Shown here: positions 1 to 7,960 of the stretch, piece after piece
Numbering within the stretch: position 1 is the first letter of the stretch
Layout: each line of letters starts with the position of its first letter
Assembly: GCF_000829695.1 (NCBI RefSeq)
Contig: NZ_BBNN01000024.1
Location: 62,001 to 126,000, forward strand
Direction of reading: 5' to 3'
DNA length: 64,000 nt
Origin: Streptomyces sp. NBRC 110035
GTDB taxonomy: Bacteria; Actinomycetota; Actinomycetes; Streptomycetales; Streptomycetaceae
Notes under the pieces: model-generated
Databases searched by the model: none
What the model saw: only the letters and a program-made list of their open reading frames with translations
Told to the model about the DNA's origin: nothing
Translations under genes and position numbers: made by a program

Positions 1-744
1 GAGCTGCGGATCGTGCACGCCTTCAGCCACTCCGCCGACCTGGACCCGATGGTCCACGGCGTCCTGGCTCAGGCCGAACAGCGGGCCCATGACCGTGCGC
101 CGGGCCTGGAGGTGACCAGGACCGTGGTGTCCGGGGACACCCTGACGGTGCTGCGGAGCGAATCGCGCCACGCGGTACTGGCGGTGGTCGGCGGGCGGGG
201 CCACACCCGGTTCGGGGATCTGCTGCTCGGCTCGGCGGTCGTCCAGCTGGCCGCCCACGCGCACTGCCCGGTCATGGCGGTCCGGGGCCGGCCCGGTCCA
301 CGGGGCCCCGTGCTGCTCGCCGTGGACGGTTCACCCGCCGGGGCCGCGGCAGGCGAGTTCGCCTTCGCCGAGGCGGCGCTGCGGGAAGCCTCGCTGATCG
401 CGCTGCACGTGTGGAACACCTGGAGCGAGCCGACACCGTACGAGGGCCCGGCCGACCCGCTGAACGTGGCGGTCGACCCTGATCAGCTCCGGAAGAAGCA
501 CCGGCGCCGGCTGGAGGAGACGGTGGCCCCTTGGCGGGCCGCGCGTCCGGAGGTGCCCGTGGAGCTGCGGCTCGAGCGGTCCCGGGTACGGCACGCGCTG
601 CTCGGCGCCGCCGAGGAAGCCCAGTTGGTGGTGGCCGGGGCCCGGGGGCACGGCGGGTTCACCGGGATGCTGCTGGGTTCGGTGAGCCAGGCGCTGCTGT
701 ATCACGCCGGCTGCCCGGTCACCGTCGTCCGCGGCGAGCAGTGA
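1..744 (+). CDS. Universal stress protein, tandem Usp domains (5' end cut by the window)
   Basis: The reading frame is open from base 1 (E-L-R-I-V-H), so the true start lies outside the window; the GTG at 13 is only an internal codon. About 248 residues are visible: the end of one Usp domain and a complete second one. Both carry the G-2x-G-9x-G(S) nucleotide-binding signature, GGRGHTRFGDLLLGS in the first and GARGHGGFTGMLLGS in the second, each followed by the usual CPV strand. Usp proteins of this type bind ATP and are induced by starvation, hypoxia or redox stress; the partner is unknown here. The next gene converges on it 84 bases downstream. Confidence 0.93.
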   Translation, partial: ELRIVHAFSHSADLDPMVHGVLAQAEQRAHDRAPGLEVTRTVVSGDTLTVLRSESRHAVLAVVGGRGHTRFGDLLLGSAVVQLAAHAHCPVMAVRGRPGPRGPVLLAVDGSPAGAAAGEFAFAEAALREASLIALHVWNTWSEPTPYEGPADPLNVAVDPDQLRKKHRRRLEETVAPWRAARPEVPVELRLERSRVRHALLGAAEEAQLVVAGARGHGGFTGMLLGSVSQALLYHAGCPVTVVRGEQ

Positions 745-828
745 CCCGTCGGCAGAGTGACACGGCGGCAGGGGCGTCGGACACACCTGCGCGGTGGTGA
801 AGCTCCGGGGGGCGAGCCCCGTTCCGGC

Positions 829-1257
829 TCACCGGCCTCCGAGGAAGCTCAGCCTGACCCGGCGGTCCGGGTTGTCGCGGTTCGTGTCGACCAGGCACAC
901 GGACTGCCAGGTGCCCAGTTCCAGTTGTCCGCCCAGTACGGGCAGGGTGGCGTGCGGTGGGACGATGGCGGGCAGGACGTGATCGCGGCCGTGGCCGGGG
1001 CTGCCGTGGCGGTGCTGCCAGCGGTCGTCGGCCGGCAGCAGGCTGTGCAGGGCCGCGAGGAGGTCGTCGTCGCTGCCGGCGCCGGTCTCGATGACGGCGA
1101 TGCCGGCGGTGGCGTGCGGGACGAAGACGTTGAGCAGTCCGTCACGGCCGGCCGCCACCTCGCGCAGGAAGGACTCGCAGTCACGGGTGATGTCGGCGAT
1201 CCGCTCCACGGAGCCGGTGGCGACGTTCAGGACCCGGGTGTTGAAGGTGTCTGACAT
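829..1257 (-). CDS. YjbQ/UPF0047 family protein
   Basis: A 142-residue protein of the secondary thiamine-phosphate synthase (YjbQ, UPF0047) family, which is about 140 residues long. Visible signatures are HATAGIAVIE near residue 47, WQHRHG, and the C-terminal LPVLGGQLELGTWQSVCLVD block with its conserved Gln and Asp. Some homologues have weak thiamine-phosphate synthase activity, but the physiological role is unclear. The start is placed at MSDTFNTR (CAT at 1255-1257); a longer frame upstream is Pro/Arg-rich and not family-like. It converges on the stress protein gene and is transcribed divergently from the flavoprotein gene at 1374. Confidence 0.9.
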   Translation of the reverse strand: MSDTFNTRVLNVATGSVERIADITRDCESFLREVAAGRDGLLNVFVPHATAGIAVIETGAGSDDDLLAALHSLLPADDRWQHRHGSPGHGRDHVLPAIVPPHATLPVLGGQLELGTWQSVCLVDTNRDNPDRRVRLSFLGGR

Positions 1258-1373
1258 GCGTCCCATCCTGGCCCATGCGCCGGAGGTCTTCGGGATCCGC
1301 GGCCTCCCGGGCGGCCGCAACGGTCCGCGGGAAGACGTGCACCCTCAGCAGTGTTAGTAGAAATGTGAACTGC

Positions 1374-2486
1374 ATGAGTGGGGCTGCGGTGACCGAGGAC
1401 CGGGCCGCGCAGGCCCGGGCGGCCGAGGTCCAGGTCGTCGTCGTGGGCGCCGGACAGGCAGGCCTGTCCGGCGCCCATCACCTGCGGCGCACCGGGTTCG
1501 AGCCGGGGCACGACTTCGTGGTGCTCGACCACAACCCGGGCCCCGGCGGGGCCTGGCGGTACCGCTGGCCCTCGCTCACGTACGACAAGGTGCACGGAAT
1601 GCACTCGCTGCCCGGCATGGAACTCACGGACGCCGATCCGGCCCGGCCGTCCTCCGAGGTCGTCACCGAGTACTTCGACCGCTACGAGCGGACGTTCGAC
1701 CTGCGGGTGAGGCGGCCGGTGAAGGTGCGGACGGTACGGGAGGGAGCCGGCGGGCGGCTGTTCGTGGAGACCGCGGCGGGCACCTGGTCGACGCGGACGC
1801 TGATCAACGCCACCGGCACCTGGGACCGACCGTTCTGGCCGCGCTACGAGGGCCAGGAGACGTTCCGGGGGAGGCAGTTGCACACCGCCCGGTACCCGGG
1901 CCCCGAGGCGTTCGCCGGTCTGCGGGTCGTCGTGGTGGGAGGAGGCGCCTCGGCCACCCAGCACCTGATGGAGATCGCCCCGTACGCGGCGGAGACCACC
2001 TGGGTGACCCGGCGGCCTCCGGTCTACCGCGAGGGACCTTTCGACGAGGACGCGGGACGGGCGGCCGTGGCGCTGGTCGAGGAGCGGGTGCGGCAGGGGC
2101 TGCCGCCGCGCAGTGTCGTCTCGGTCACGGGGCTGCCGCTGACCGACGCGATCCGCCGGAACATCGCCGACGGGGTGCTGGACCGCCGGCCGATGTTCGA
2201 CCGGATCACGCCGGAGGGTGTGGAGTGGAAGGACGGGCGGCGGGTGGCGGCCGACGTCATCCTGTGGGCCACCGGGTTCCGTCCGGCCGTCGACCACCTC
2301 ACCCCGCTGCGGCTGCGGGAACCCGGTGGCGGCATCCGGGTCGAGGGCACCCGGGCGGTCGCCGATCCACGCGTGCACCTCGTCGGCTACGGCCCCTCGG
2401 CCAGCACCGTCGGCGCCAACCGCGCCGGGCGTGCGGCGGTACGGGACATCAGGCGCCTGCTGGCGGAGGAGCGCGTCGCGGTCTGA
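1374..2486 (+). CDS. Flavin-dependent NAD(P)-binding oxidoreductase (ArsO/FMO-like)
   Basis: A 370-residue two-dinucleotide-binding-domain flavoprotein. The FAD Rossmann motif VVVVGAGQAGLSG is close to the N-terminus, followed by the FMO-like GGAWRYRWPSL segment. A second Rossmann motif, VVVVGGGASATQ, lies in mid-protein, and LWATGFRP with a C-terminal GYGPSASTVGANRAG block completes the fold. It is the same family as the frameshifted arsO at 11584-12770 (compare TWVTRRPP in both) but shares no operon with arsenic genes, so substrate is unknown. I chose MSGAAVTED at 1374 because upstream codons are Arg-rich antisense-like sequence; no strong ribosome binding site precedes it. Confidence 0.85.
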   Translation: MSGAAVTEDRAAQARAAEVQVVVVGAGQAGLSGAHHLRRTGFEPGHDFVVLDHNPGPGGAWRYRWPSLTYDKVHGMHSLPGMELTDADPARPSSEVVTEYFDRYERTFDLRVRRPVKVRTVREGAGGRLFVETAAGTWSTRTLINATGTWDRPFWPRYEGQETFRGRQLHTARYPGPEAFAGLRVVVVGGGASATQHLMEIAPYAAETTWVTRRPPVYREGPFDEDAGRAAVALVEERVRQGLPPRSVVSVTGLPLTDAIRRNIADGVLDRRPMFDRITPEGVEWKDGRRVAADVILWATGFRPAVDHLTPLRLREPGGGIRVEGTRAVADPRVHLVGYGPSASTVGANRAGRAAVRDIRRLLAEERVAV

Positions 2487-2542
2487 GGGGGCGGGCCGGG
2501 GAGCGTGCCGCGGTCCGACGCGGACGACCGGTGCGGCTCGTC

Positions 2543-3400
2543 TCACTTCTCCGCCGGCTGTTCGTGCTTCTCCCGCTGCTCCTTCTGCCGCGCGGTGGAC
2601 TCGGCAACGTCGCTCCGGTGTTCCTTGTGGTCGGAGGTGAAGCGGGTGTCGCCCGGCTTGACCGTGACGAAGTACAGCCAGTCACCCGGCGTCGGATTGA
2701 TCGCCGCGCGCATCGCCTCCTCGCCGGGGTTGTCGATCGGGGTCGGCGGCAGTCCCATGCGCGTATAGGAGTTGTAGGGGCTGTCGGCCCCGATGTCGGT
2801 CTCCTTGACGCCGGGCGTCGAACGGTCCAGGGCGTAGTCGACCGTCGAGTCCATCTGCAACGGCATTCCGCGCTCCAGGCGGTTGAAGATCACCCGGGCC
2901 ACCTTGCCCATGTCGGCCTTGGTGGACGCCTCGGCCTGGACGATGCTCGCGATGGTGACGGCCTGGTAGACGTTCATCGCGTTGCGCTGTGCCCCGGCGG
3001 CGACGGGGGCTCCGTTGAACTTCTTGTTGGCCGTCTCGACCATCAGCGCCAGCAACTGCTCCGGTGTCGTCTTCTCCTTCAGCGGATACGTCCCCGGGGA
3101 GAGGTAGCCCTCCGGATTCCCCTCGGCGTCGGCCGGCAGCTCGAGGCCGGCCTTCGCGAGGGACTTCCTCGTGCTCCCCGCGGGCAGTTCGAGGGCCTTG
3201 TCGACGGCCGCGTACACCTGGCTCGCCCGTCGGCCCTCCGGGATCACCAGGGTCGTGGGGCGGGAGTCGCCGTCGTCGCCCAGGACCAGCAGGGGCACCG
3301 CCACGGCGGTACCGGCCACGACGGCCCCGGTCGCGATGAGGGCGAGCCGCCCCCGGCGCGTCAGTCGGATCGTGCTTCGTGACGGAGTGTTCGTCTGCAT
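2543..3400 (-). CDS. mltG: Endolytic murein transglycosylase, MltG/YceG family
   Basis: A 285-residue membrane-anchored protein with an N-terminal transmembrane helix at residues 18-40, then a YceG domain. The catalytic region reads ASIVQAEAST, placing the likely catalytic Glu at residue 157, followed by IFNRL, LQMDSTVDYAL and SPYNSYTRMGLPPTPIDNPG, all typical of MltG. MltG cleaves nascent glycan strands at the membrane and so sets strand length. The main mltG of streptomycetes usually sits next to the Holliday-junction resolvase and aroE genes and is much longer, so this stand-alone short copy next to an ABC exporter is probably a paralogue. The C-terminal tail is charged (Glu/Lys/Gln). Confidence 0.88.
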   Translation of the reverse strand: MQTNTPSRSTIRLTRRGRLALIATGAVVAGTAVAVPLLVLGDDGDSRPTTLVIPEGRRASQVYAAVDKALELPAGSTRKSLAKAGLELPADAEGNPEGYLSPGTYPLKEKTTPEQLLALMVETANKKFNGAPVAAGAQRNAMNVYQAVTIASIVQAEASTKADMGKVARVIFNRLERGMPLQMDSTVDYALDRSTPGVKETDIGADSPYNSYTRMGLPPTPIDNPGEEAMRAAINPTPGDWLYFVTVKPGDTRFTSDHKEHRSDVAESTARQKEQREKHEQPAEK

Positions 3401-3443
3401 GCGGGCACGGTAACCCGCGTATCGTCACAAACCTGGCATATTT

Positions 3444-5246
3444 TCATCTTGTCGGCTCCAGTTGGGCGTCCCTGCGGACGAGGGCCGCGTACCGCCCGTC
3501 CCGCTCCAGGAGTTCCTCGTGCGTGCCGCGTTCGACCGCGCGTCCCGCGTCGAGCACCACGATCTGGTCGGCGCCGCGGACGGTGGAGAGCCGGTGGGCG
3601 ATGGTGAGTGTGGTGCGGTCGGCCGACAGCGCGTCGATGGCCTGCTGGACGGCGGCCTCGGTACGGGTGTCGAGCGCGCTGGTGGCCTCGTCGAGGACGA
3701 GCACGGGCGGGTCCCGCAGAATGGTCCGGGCGATCGCCAGGCGCTGCTTCTCACCGCCGGAGAAGCGGTGGCCCCGCTCCCCCACGACGGTGTCGTACCC
3801 GTCGGGCAGGGCGGCGATGTGGTCGTGGATCTGCGCCGCCCGGGCCGCCGCGTGGAGTTCCTCGTCCGTGGCGTCGGGCTTCGCGAACCGCAGGTTGTCG
3901 GCGACGGAGGCGTGGAAGAGGTACGTCTCCTGGGAGACGACGCCGACCGCGCGCGCCAGGGTGTCGAAGTCGAGGTCGCGCACGTCGACACCGTCGAGCG
4001 TGACCCTGCCACCGGTGACGTCGTACAGCCGTGGCACGAGGTGGCCCAGGGTGGACTTGCCGGCGCCGGTCGAGCCGACCACCGCGAGGCTGGTGCCGGC
4101 GGGGACGGTGATGTCGATTCCGTCGAGGACGGGGCCGCTCTTGCCGTCGTAGCCGAAGGTGACGTTCTCGAACCGGACCTCGCCGCCGACCCGGTCGAGG
4201 TGAACCGGATCCGCGCGCTCGGTGATGTCCACGGGGAGGTCGAGATACTCGAAGATGCGCTGGAACAGCGCGAGTGAGGCCTGGATCTGGACCCCGGTCG
4301 ACAGCAGGCTCACGGCCGGCCGGAACAGGCCCTGCTGGAGCGAGACGAAGGCGACGATCGTCCCGATGGAGACCCCGGGCCCACTCGTGCTCAGAGCGAT
4401 GCCCGCGGTCCAGTAGATGACGGCGGGCATGGCTGCCATGACGATCGTGATGACCGCCATGCGCCAGCGGCCGGCCATGTTCGACCGGACCTCCAGGTCC
4501 ACCAGACGGTCGGACTCCTCGGCGAAGGCACTGGTCAGCGAGTCGGACCGGCCCATGGTGCGGCCCAGCAGGATGCCGCTGACCGACAGCGACTCGGTGA
4601 TCGTGGCGGCCATCGAGGCCATCTGCTTCTGACGCCGGGTGGTGATCTTCTTGCGTTCGTTGCCGACACGACGGCTGATCCACACGAAGGCCGGCAGCAG
4701 GACCAGCGAGACGACGGTCAGCCGCCAGTCGAGGACGAGCATCGCGACGACGGTGGCGACGACGCTGGTGAGGTTGGAGACCAGGGAGGTCGCCGTGGAG
4801 GTCACGGTGGCCTGCATGCCTCCGATGTCGTTGGCGATGCGGGACTGGACCTCGCCGGTGCGGGTGCGGGTGAAGAAGGCGAGCGACATGCGCTGGAGCC
4901 GGTCGTAGACGGCGGTGCGCAGATCGTGCATCACGCGCTGGCCCACGGTCGTGGAGATCAGCGTCTGGAGCACGCCGAAGACACTGGTGAGGACGGCGCC
5001 GAGGATCATGCCGAGGGCCAGCAGGCTGAGGAGTCCGGTGCGGCCCTCGGGGATCGCGACGTCGAGGATCGCCTTGAGCAGGAACGGGGTGGCGACCGAG
5101 ACGAGCGACGCCGCTCCGACGAGCAGACCGACGATCGCGAGGCGGCCCCGGTAGGGACGGAACAGCCGCAGGATGCGGCGTACCTGCCGGGGCTGCTCCT
5201 CGGCGCCCGCGGGTGCGCTCCAGGCGGGTTCATGGTCGGGGTGCAT
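3444..5246 (-). CDS. ABC exporter with fused membrane and ATPase domains (homodimer type)
   Basis: A 600-residue half-transporter: an N-terminal six-helix ABC membrane domain (about residues 30-330) followed by a complete nucleotide-binding domain. All catalytic motifs are intact: Walker A GSTGAGKST, signature FSGGEKQRLAIAR, Walker B VLVLDEATSALD and H-loop IAHRLSTV. It probably works as a homodimeric multidrug or lipid exporter. The start ATG at 5244-5246 has AAGGAG five bases upstream. It is divergent from the MarR-type regulator at 5405 across 158 bases that contain an operator-like inverted repeat, the usual layout for a drug-responsive pump. The mltG-like gene follows after 43 bases. Confidence 0.93.
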   Translation of the reverse strand: MHPDHEPAWSAPAGAEEQPRQVRRILRLFRPYRGRLAIVGLLVGAASLVSVATPFLLKAILDVAIPEGRTGLLSLLALGMILGAVLTSVFGVLQTLISTTVGQRVMHDLRTAVYDRLQRMSLAFFTRTRTGEVQSRIANDIGGMQATVTSTATSLVSNLTSVVATVVAMLVLDWRLTVVSLVLLPAFVWISRRVGNERKKITTRRQKQMASMAATITESLSVSGILLGRTMGRSDSLTSAFAEESDRLVDLEVRSNMAGRWRMAVITIVMAAMPAVIYWTAGIALSTSGPGVSIGTIVAFVSLQQGLFRPAVSLLSTGVQIQASLALFQRIFEYLDLPVDITERADPVHLDRVGGEVRFENVTFGYDGKSGPVLDGIDITVPAGTSLAVVGSTGAGKSTLGHLVPRLYDVTGGRVTLDGVDVRDLDFDTLARAVGVVSQETYLFHASVADNLRFAKPDATDEELHAAARAAQIHDHIAALPDGYDTVVGERGHRFSGGEKQRLAIARTILRDPPVLVLDEATSALDTRTEAAVQQAIDALSADRTTLTIAHRLSTVRGADQIVVLDAGRAVERGTHEELLERDGRYAALVRRDAQLEPTR

Positions 5247-5355
5247 GGTCTCCTTCGAGGGCTCGGGGGCGGGATACCGGGGGCGTGAGCCCGGCGGGAC
5301 CGGGGGCCCGGACAGGGGCAGGCCCCCGCGAGTGCCGGGACAGCGGAGCCTAGCT

Positions 5356-5399
5356 CATTGTTACCTATACTCACAATGAACGGCATGCTGATATTGTTC
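5356..5399. promoter_or_regulatory. Candidate MarR operator between exporter and regulator
   Basis: CATTGT at 5356-5361 and ACAATG at 5373-5378 form an inverted repeat with 11 bases between arms. A TATACT -10-like hexamer (5366-5371) lies inside it in the direction of the marR-type gene, so binding would block transcription. The stretch is conspicuously AT-rich for this genome. The site is inferred from symmetry and position only. Confidence 0.5.
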
Positions 5400-5404
5400 C
5401 GCAC

Positions 5405-5872
5405 ATGACCACCCCCGACCCCGACGGCCTGCTGGCCGAGCAGCTGCTTCGGCTGACCCGCCGGGTGCACCGCATCCAGAAGCGCCATCTGGTGCGGCGC
5501 GAGCTGGGCATCACCCCGGCCCAGTCCCGGCTGCTGCGCAGCCTCGCCCACTACGCCTCGCCGCCCCGCATGGCCGACCTGGCCGAACGGCTGGAGGTCG
5601 TGCCGCGCGCCGTGACCACGCTGGTCGACGGGCTGGAGGCCGGCGGCAAGGTGCGGCGGGTGCCCGATCCGGCCAATCGGCGGGTGATCCGGATCGAGCT
5701 CACCGACGACGGACACGCGGCCCTGCGGGAGCTCCACGCCGCACGCAGGGCCGCCGCGGAGGAGATCCTGGCTCCGCTGGCGGACGAGGAGCGCGAGGTT
5801 CTCGGCGCACTGCTGGACACGCTGGTCGACGGCCCGTCCGCCACCCCGCAGCACCGCGACGCGCCCTGCTGA
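5405..5872 (+). CDS. MarR family transcriptional regulator
   Basis: A 155-residue winged-helix protein of normal MarR length. The recognition region reads MADLAERLEVVPRAVTTLVDGLEAGG and the wing VPDPANRRVIRIELTDDG, with the charged helix that forms the dimer interface at the C-terminus. It is divergent from the ABC exporter at 3444-5246 and likely represses both genes from the shared intergenic region until a toxic ligand binds. The start ATG at 5405 has no clear ribosome binding site; a TATACT box about 34 bases upstream suggests a short leader. Confidence 0.92.
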   Translation: MTTPDPDGLLAEQLLRLTRRVHRIQKRHLVRRELGITPAQSRLLRSLAHYASPPRMADLAERLEVVPRAVTTLVDGLEAGGKVRRVPDPANRRVIRIELTDDGHAALRELHAARRAAAEEILAPLADEEREVLGALLDTLVDGPSATPQHRDAPC

Positions 5873-6127
5873 GCCTCCGCGCGGGGACCTGTCCCGAAGC
5901 CTTGTGACGTCGTCGGCCGGTGTGCCGCGTCGGGGTCACCCGGCGGCCCTTGCCGCGCCGGACCGGTGTGCCGCGAGGTTCCCGTCCGGCGGATCGCGCC
6001 GGTTCTGCGCGACGGTGTGAAAAATCGTTTGCTTTACGGCACGAAACGGCGTCAACCTGTCACGGTTTGCTGTCGCCGCCGTCCGAGGACGGCGCGCGGC
6101 CCCGCCTCCGCGAGCCCCTGGGACGTC

Positions 6128-7960
6128 ATGCAGATCCAAGACCTTCCGTATCCCGACCCGGGCGTGCCCGACGCCCGCTCGGGCCCTCGATTCCTGCGGT
6201 GGCTCTTTCGGAACCAGCTGCCGGGCCAGCTCAAGTCCCTGGCCTGGGGACTGCTCCACTTCGCCTCCGTCGCCTCGCTCCCGTTCTGTGTGGGCATCGG
6301 CGTCCAGGCCGCCGTCGACCGTTCCGGCACCCGGCTCGCCCTGGCCGGCGGACTCATGGCCCTGGCCTGCGCGGGCAACGCGATCGGCGACACCTTCCTG
6401 CACCGGGCCGCGGTCACCAACTGGATCACCGCGGCCGCCCGTGTCCAGCAGTTGCTGGCCCGTAGGGCCGCGACCCTGGGTTCCGCACTGACCCGGCGCG
6501 TCGCGGCCGGTGAGGTCGTGGCCGTCTCCACCGGTGACGTCGAGAAGATCGGCTGGTTCGTCGAGGCCCTGTCCCGGTTCACCGCGGCCCTGGTCACCAT
6601 CGTGCTGGTCTGCGTCGGCCTGGTTCTCTACCAGCCCGCGCTCGGTGTGGTCGTCGTCGTGGGCCTGCCCCTGCTGGCGCTCGCGGTCCTGCCGCTGCTG
6701 CCCCGCGCCACCCGGCGGGCCGACGTCCAGCGGGAGAAGGCCGGCCGGGCCACGGAACTCGCCTCGGACACCGTCGCCGGACTGCGTGTGCTGCGCGGCA
6801 TCGGAGGCGAGGAGCTGTTCCTGGACCGCTACCGCCGCGCGTCCCAGGAAGTCCGCCACGCCGCCGTGCGCAGTGCCCGGATGTGGTCCCTGATCGCCGC
6901 GATCCAGGTGCTGCTGCCGGGACTTCTGCTGATCACCGTGGTCTGCTACGGAGTTCACCTGGCCCGTCAGGGGCGGATCACCGTGGGTGAACTGGTCACC
7001 GTCTACAGCTCGGTGATGCTGCTCGCATACCCTCTGCGCCACTTCGAGGAGATCGCGATGGCCTACTCCTTCTCCCGGCCGTCGGCCAAGCGGGCTGCAC
7101 GGGTGCTGTCACTGGAACGGGCCACGGACACCTCCGGTACGCGCGGCCCCGAGCTGCCTTCCGGCGACCTGTACGATCCGGCGACCGGTCTGCTCGCCCC
7201 GGCGGGCCGGCTCACCGCGGTGGTGTGCGGGGATCCGGACGCGGCGGGACACCTCGCCGAGCGGCTCGGCGGGCACGCGGCGCACACCACGCACACCGAG
7301 CGGGACGGCTCGGTGCTGCTCGGCGGCGTGCCGCTCGACGAGCTGCCGCTGGACTCCGCGCGCGGCTGCGTCCTCGTCCAGGACAAGGATCCGGTACTGC
7401 TGTCCGGCACGCTGCGCGAACTGCTCGACGTGCCCGCGTCCGGGGCCGTCCCGGCACGCGAGGCGCTGGACGCCGCGCAGTGCGGGGACGTGCTGGCGGC
7501 GCTGGTGCAGGGTTCACTCGACGCCGCGGACCCGATGGACGCACAGCTCACCGAGCGCGGACGGTCCCTCTCCGGCGGCCAGCGGCAGCGGCTGTCACTG
7601 GCCCGGTCGCTGGTCACCGACCCGGAGGTCCTCGTCCTGGACGAGCCGACCTCCGCCGTCGACTCGCACACCGAGGCCCGGATCGCCGAGGGTCTGCGAG
7701 GGCTGCGGTCGGGCCGTACGACCGTGGTCCTCACCTCGTCGCCCCTGCTGCTGGACCGGGCGGACCAGGTGGTCTTCCTGCACGACGGAACGGTCGTGGC
7801 CGTCGGCGGCCACCGCGAGCTGGTGCGTACCGAGCCCCGGTACCGGGCCGTGGTGACCCGCGGGACGGAGACGGAGACCGGGACGAGGAACGGGGCACCG
7901 GCCGGGACGGACGACCTGGCCGGCCTGGACCAGCTCGTGGAGATCGAGGAGACAGCATGA
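6128..7960 (+). CDS. ABC half-exporter A: intact signature motif but degenerate Walker A and H-loop
   Basis: A 610-residue ABC membrane/ATPase fusion. The membrane domain spans about residues 30-330. In the ATPase domain the expected P-loop near residue 365 reads VVCGDPDAAGHL, lacking the GxxGxGKS consensus, and the H-loop position reads VVLTSSPLLLD with no His. The signature LSGGQRQRLSLARS and Walker B EVLVLDEPTSAVD are perfect. It therefore can contribute a signature motif but probably cannot bind ATP normally itself. Its stop overlaps the start of half-transporter B (ATGA at 7957-7960), so the two are translationally coupled and almost certainly form a heterodimer. The start MQIQDL at 6128 was chosen over upstream Arg-rich codons. 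The substrate is unknown. Confidence 0.88.
   Translation: MQIQDLPYPDPGVPDARSGPRFLRWLFRNQLPGQLKSLAWGLLHFASVASLPFCVGIGVQAAVDRSGTRLALAGGLMALACAGNAIGDTFLHRAAVTNWITAAARVQQLLARRAATLGSALTRRVAAGEVVAVSTGDVEKIGWFVEALSRFTAALVTIVLVCVGLVLYQPALGVVVVVGLPLLALAVLPLLPRATRRADVQREKAGRATELASDTVAGLRVLRGIGGEELFLDRYRRASQEVRHAAVRSARMWSLIAAIQVLLPGLLLITVVCYGVHLARQGRITVGELVTVYSSVMLLAYPLRHFEEIAMAYSFSRPSAKRAARVLSLERATDTSGTRGPELPSGDLYDPATGLLAPAGRLTAVVCGDPDAAGHLAERLGGHAAHTTHTERDGSVLLGGVPLDELPLDSARGCVLVQDKDPVLLSGTLRELLDVPASGAVPAREALDAAQCGDVLAALVQGSLDAADPMDAQLTERGRSLSGGQRQRLSLARSLVTDPEVLVLDEPTSAVDSHTEARIAEGLRGLRSGRTTVVLTSSPLLLDRADQVVFLHDGTVVAVGGHRELVRTEPRYRAVVTRGTETETGTRNGAPAGTDDLAGLDQLVEIEETA

Noticed and set aside
806..821. 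Terminator between the stress protein and YjbQ genes
   Set aside because: Only CGGGG/CCCCG with a 6-base loop; too weak to call in GC-rich sequence.
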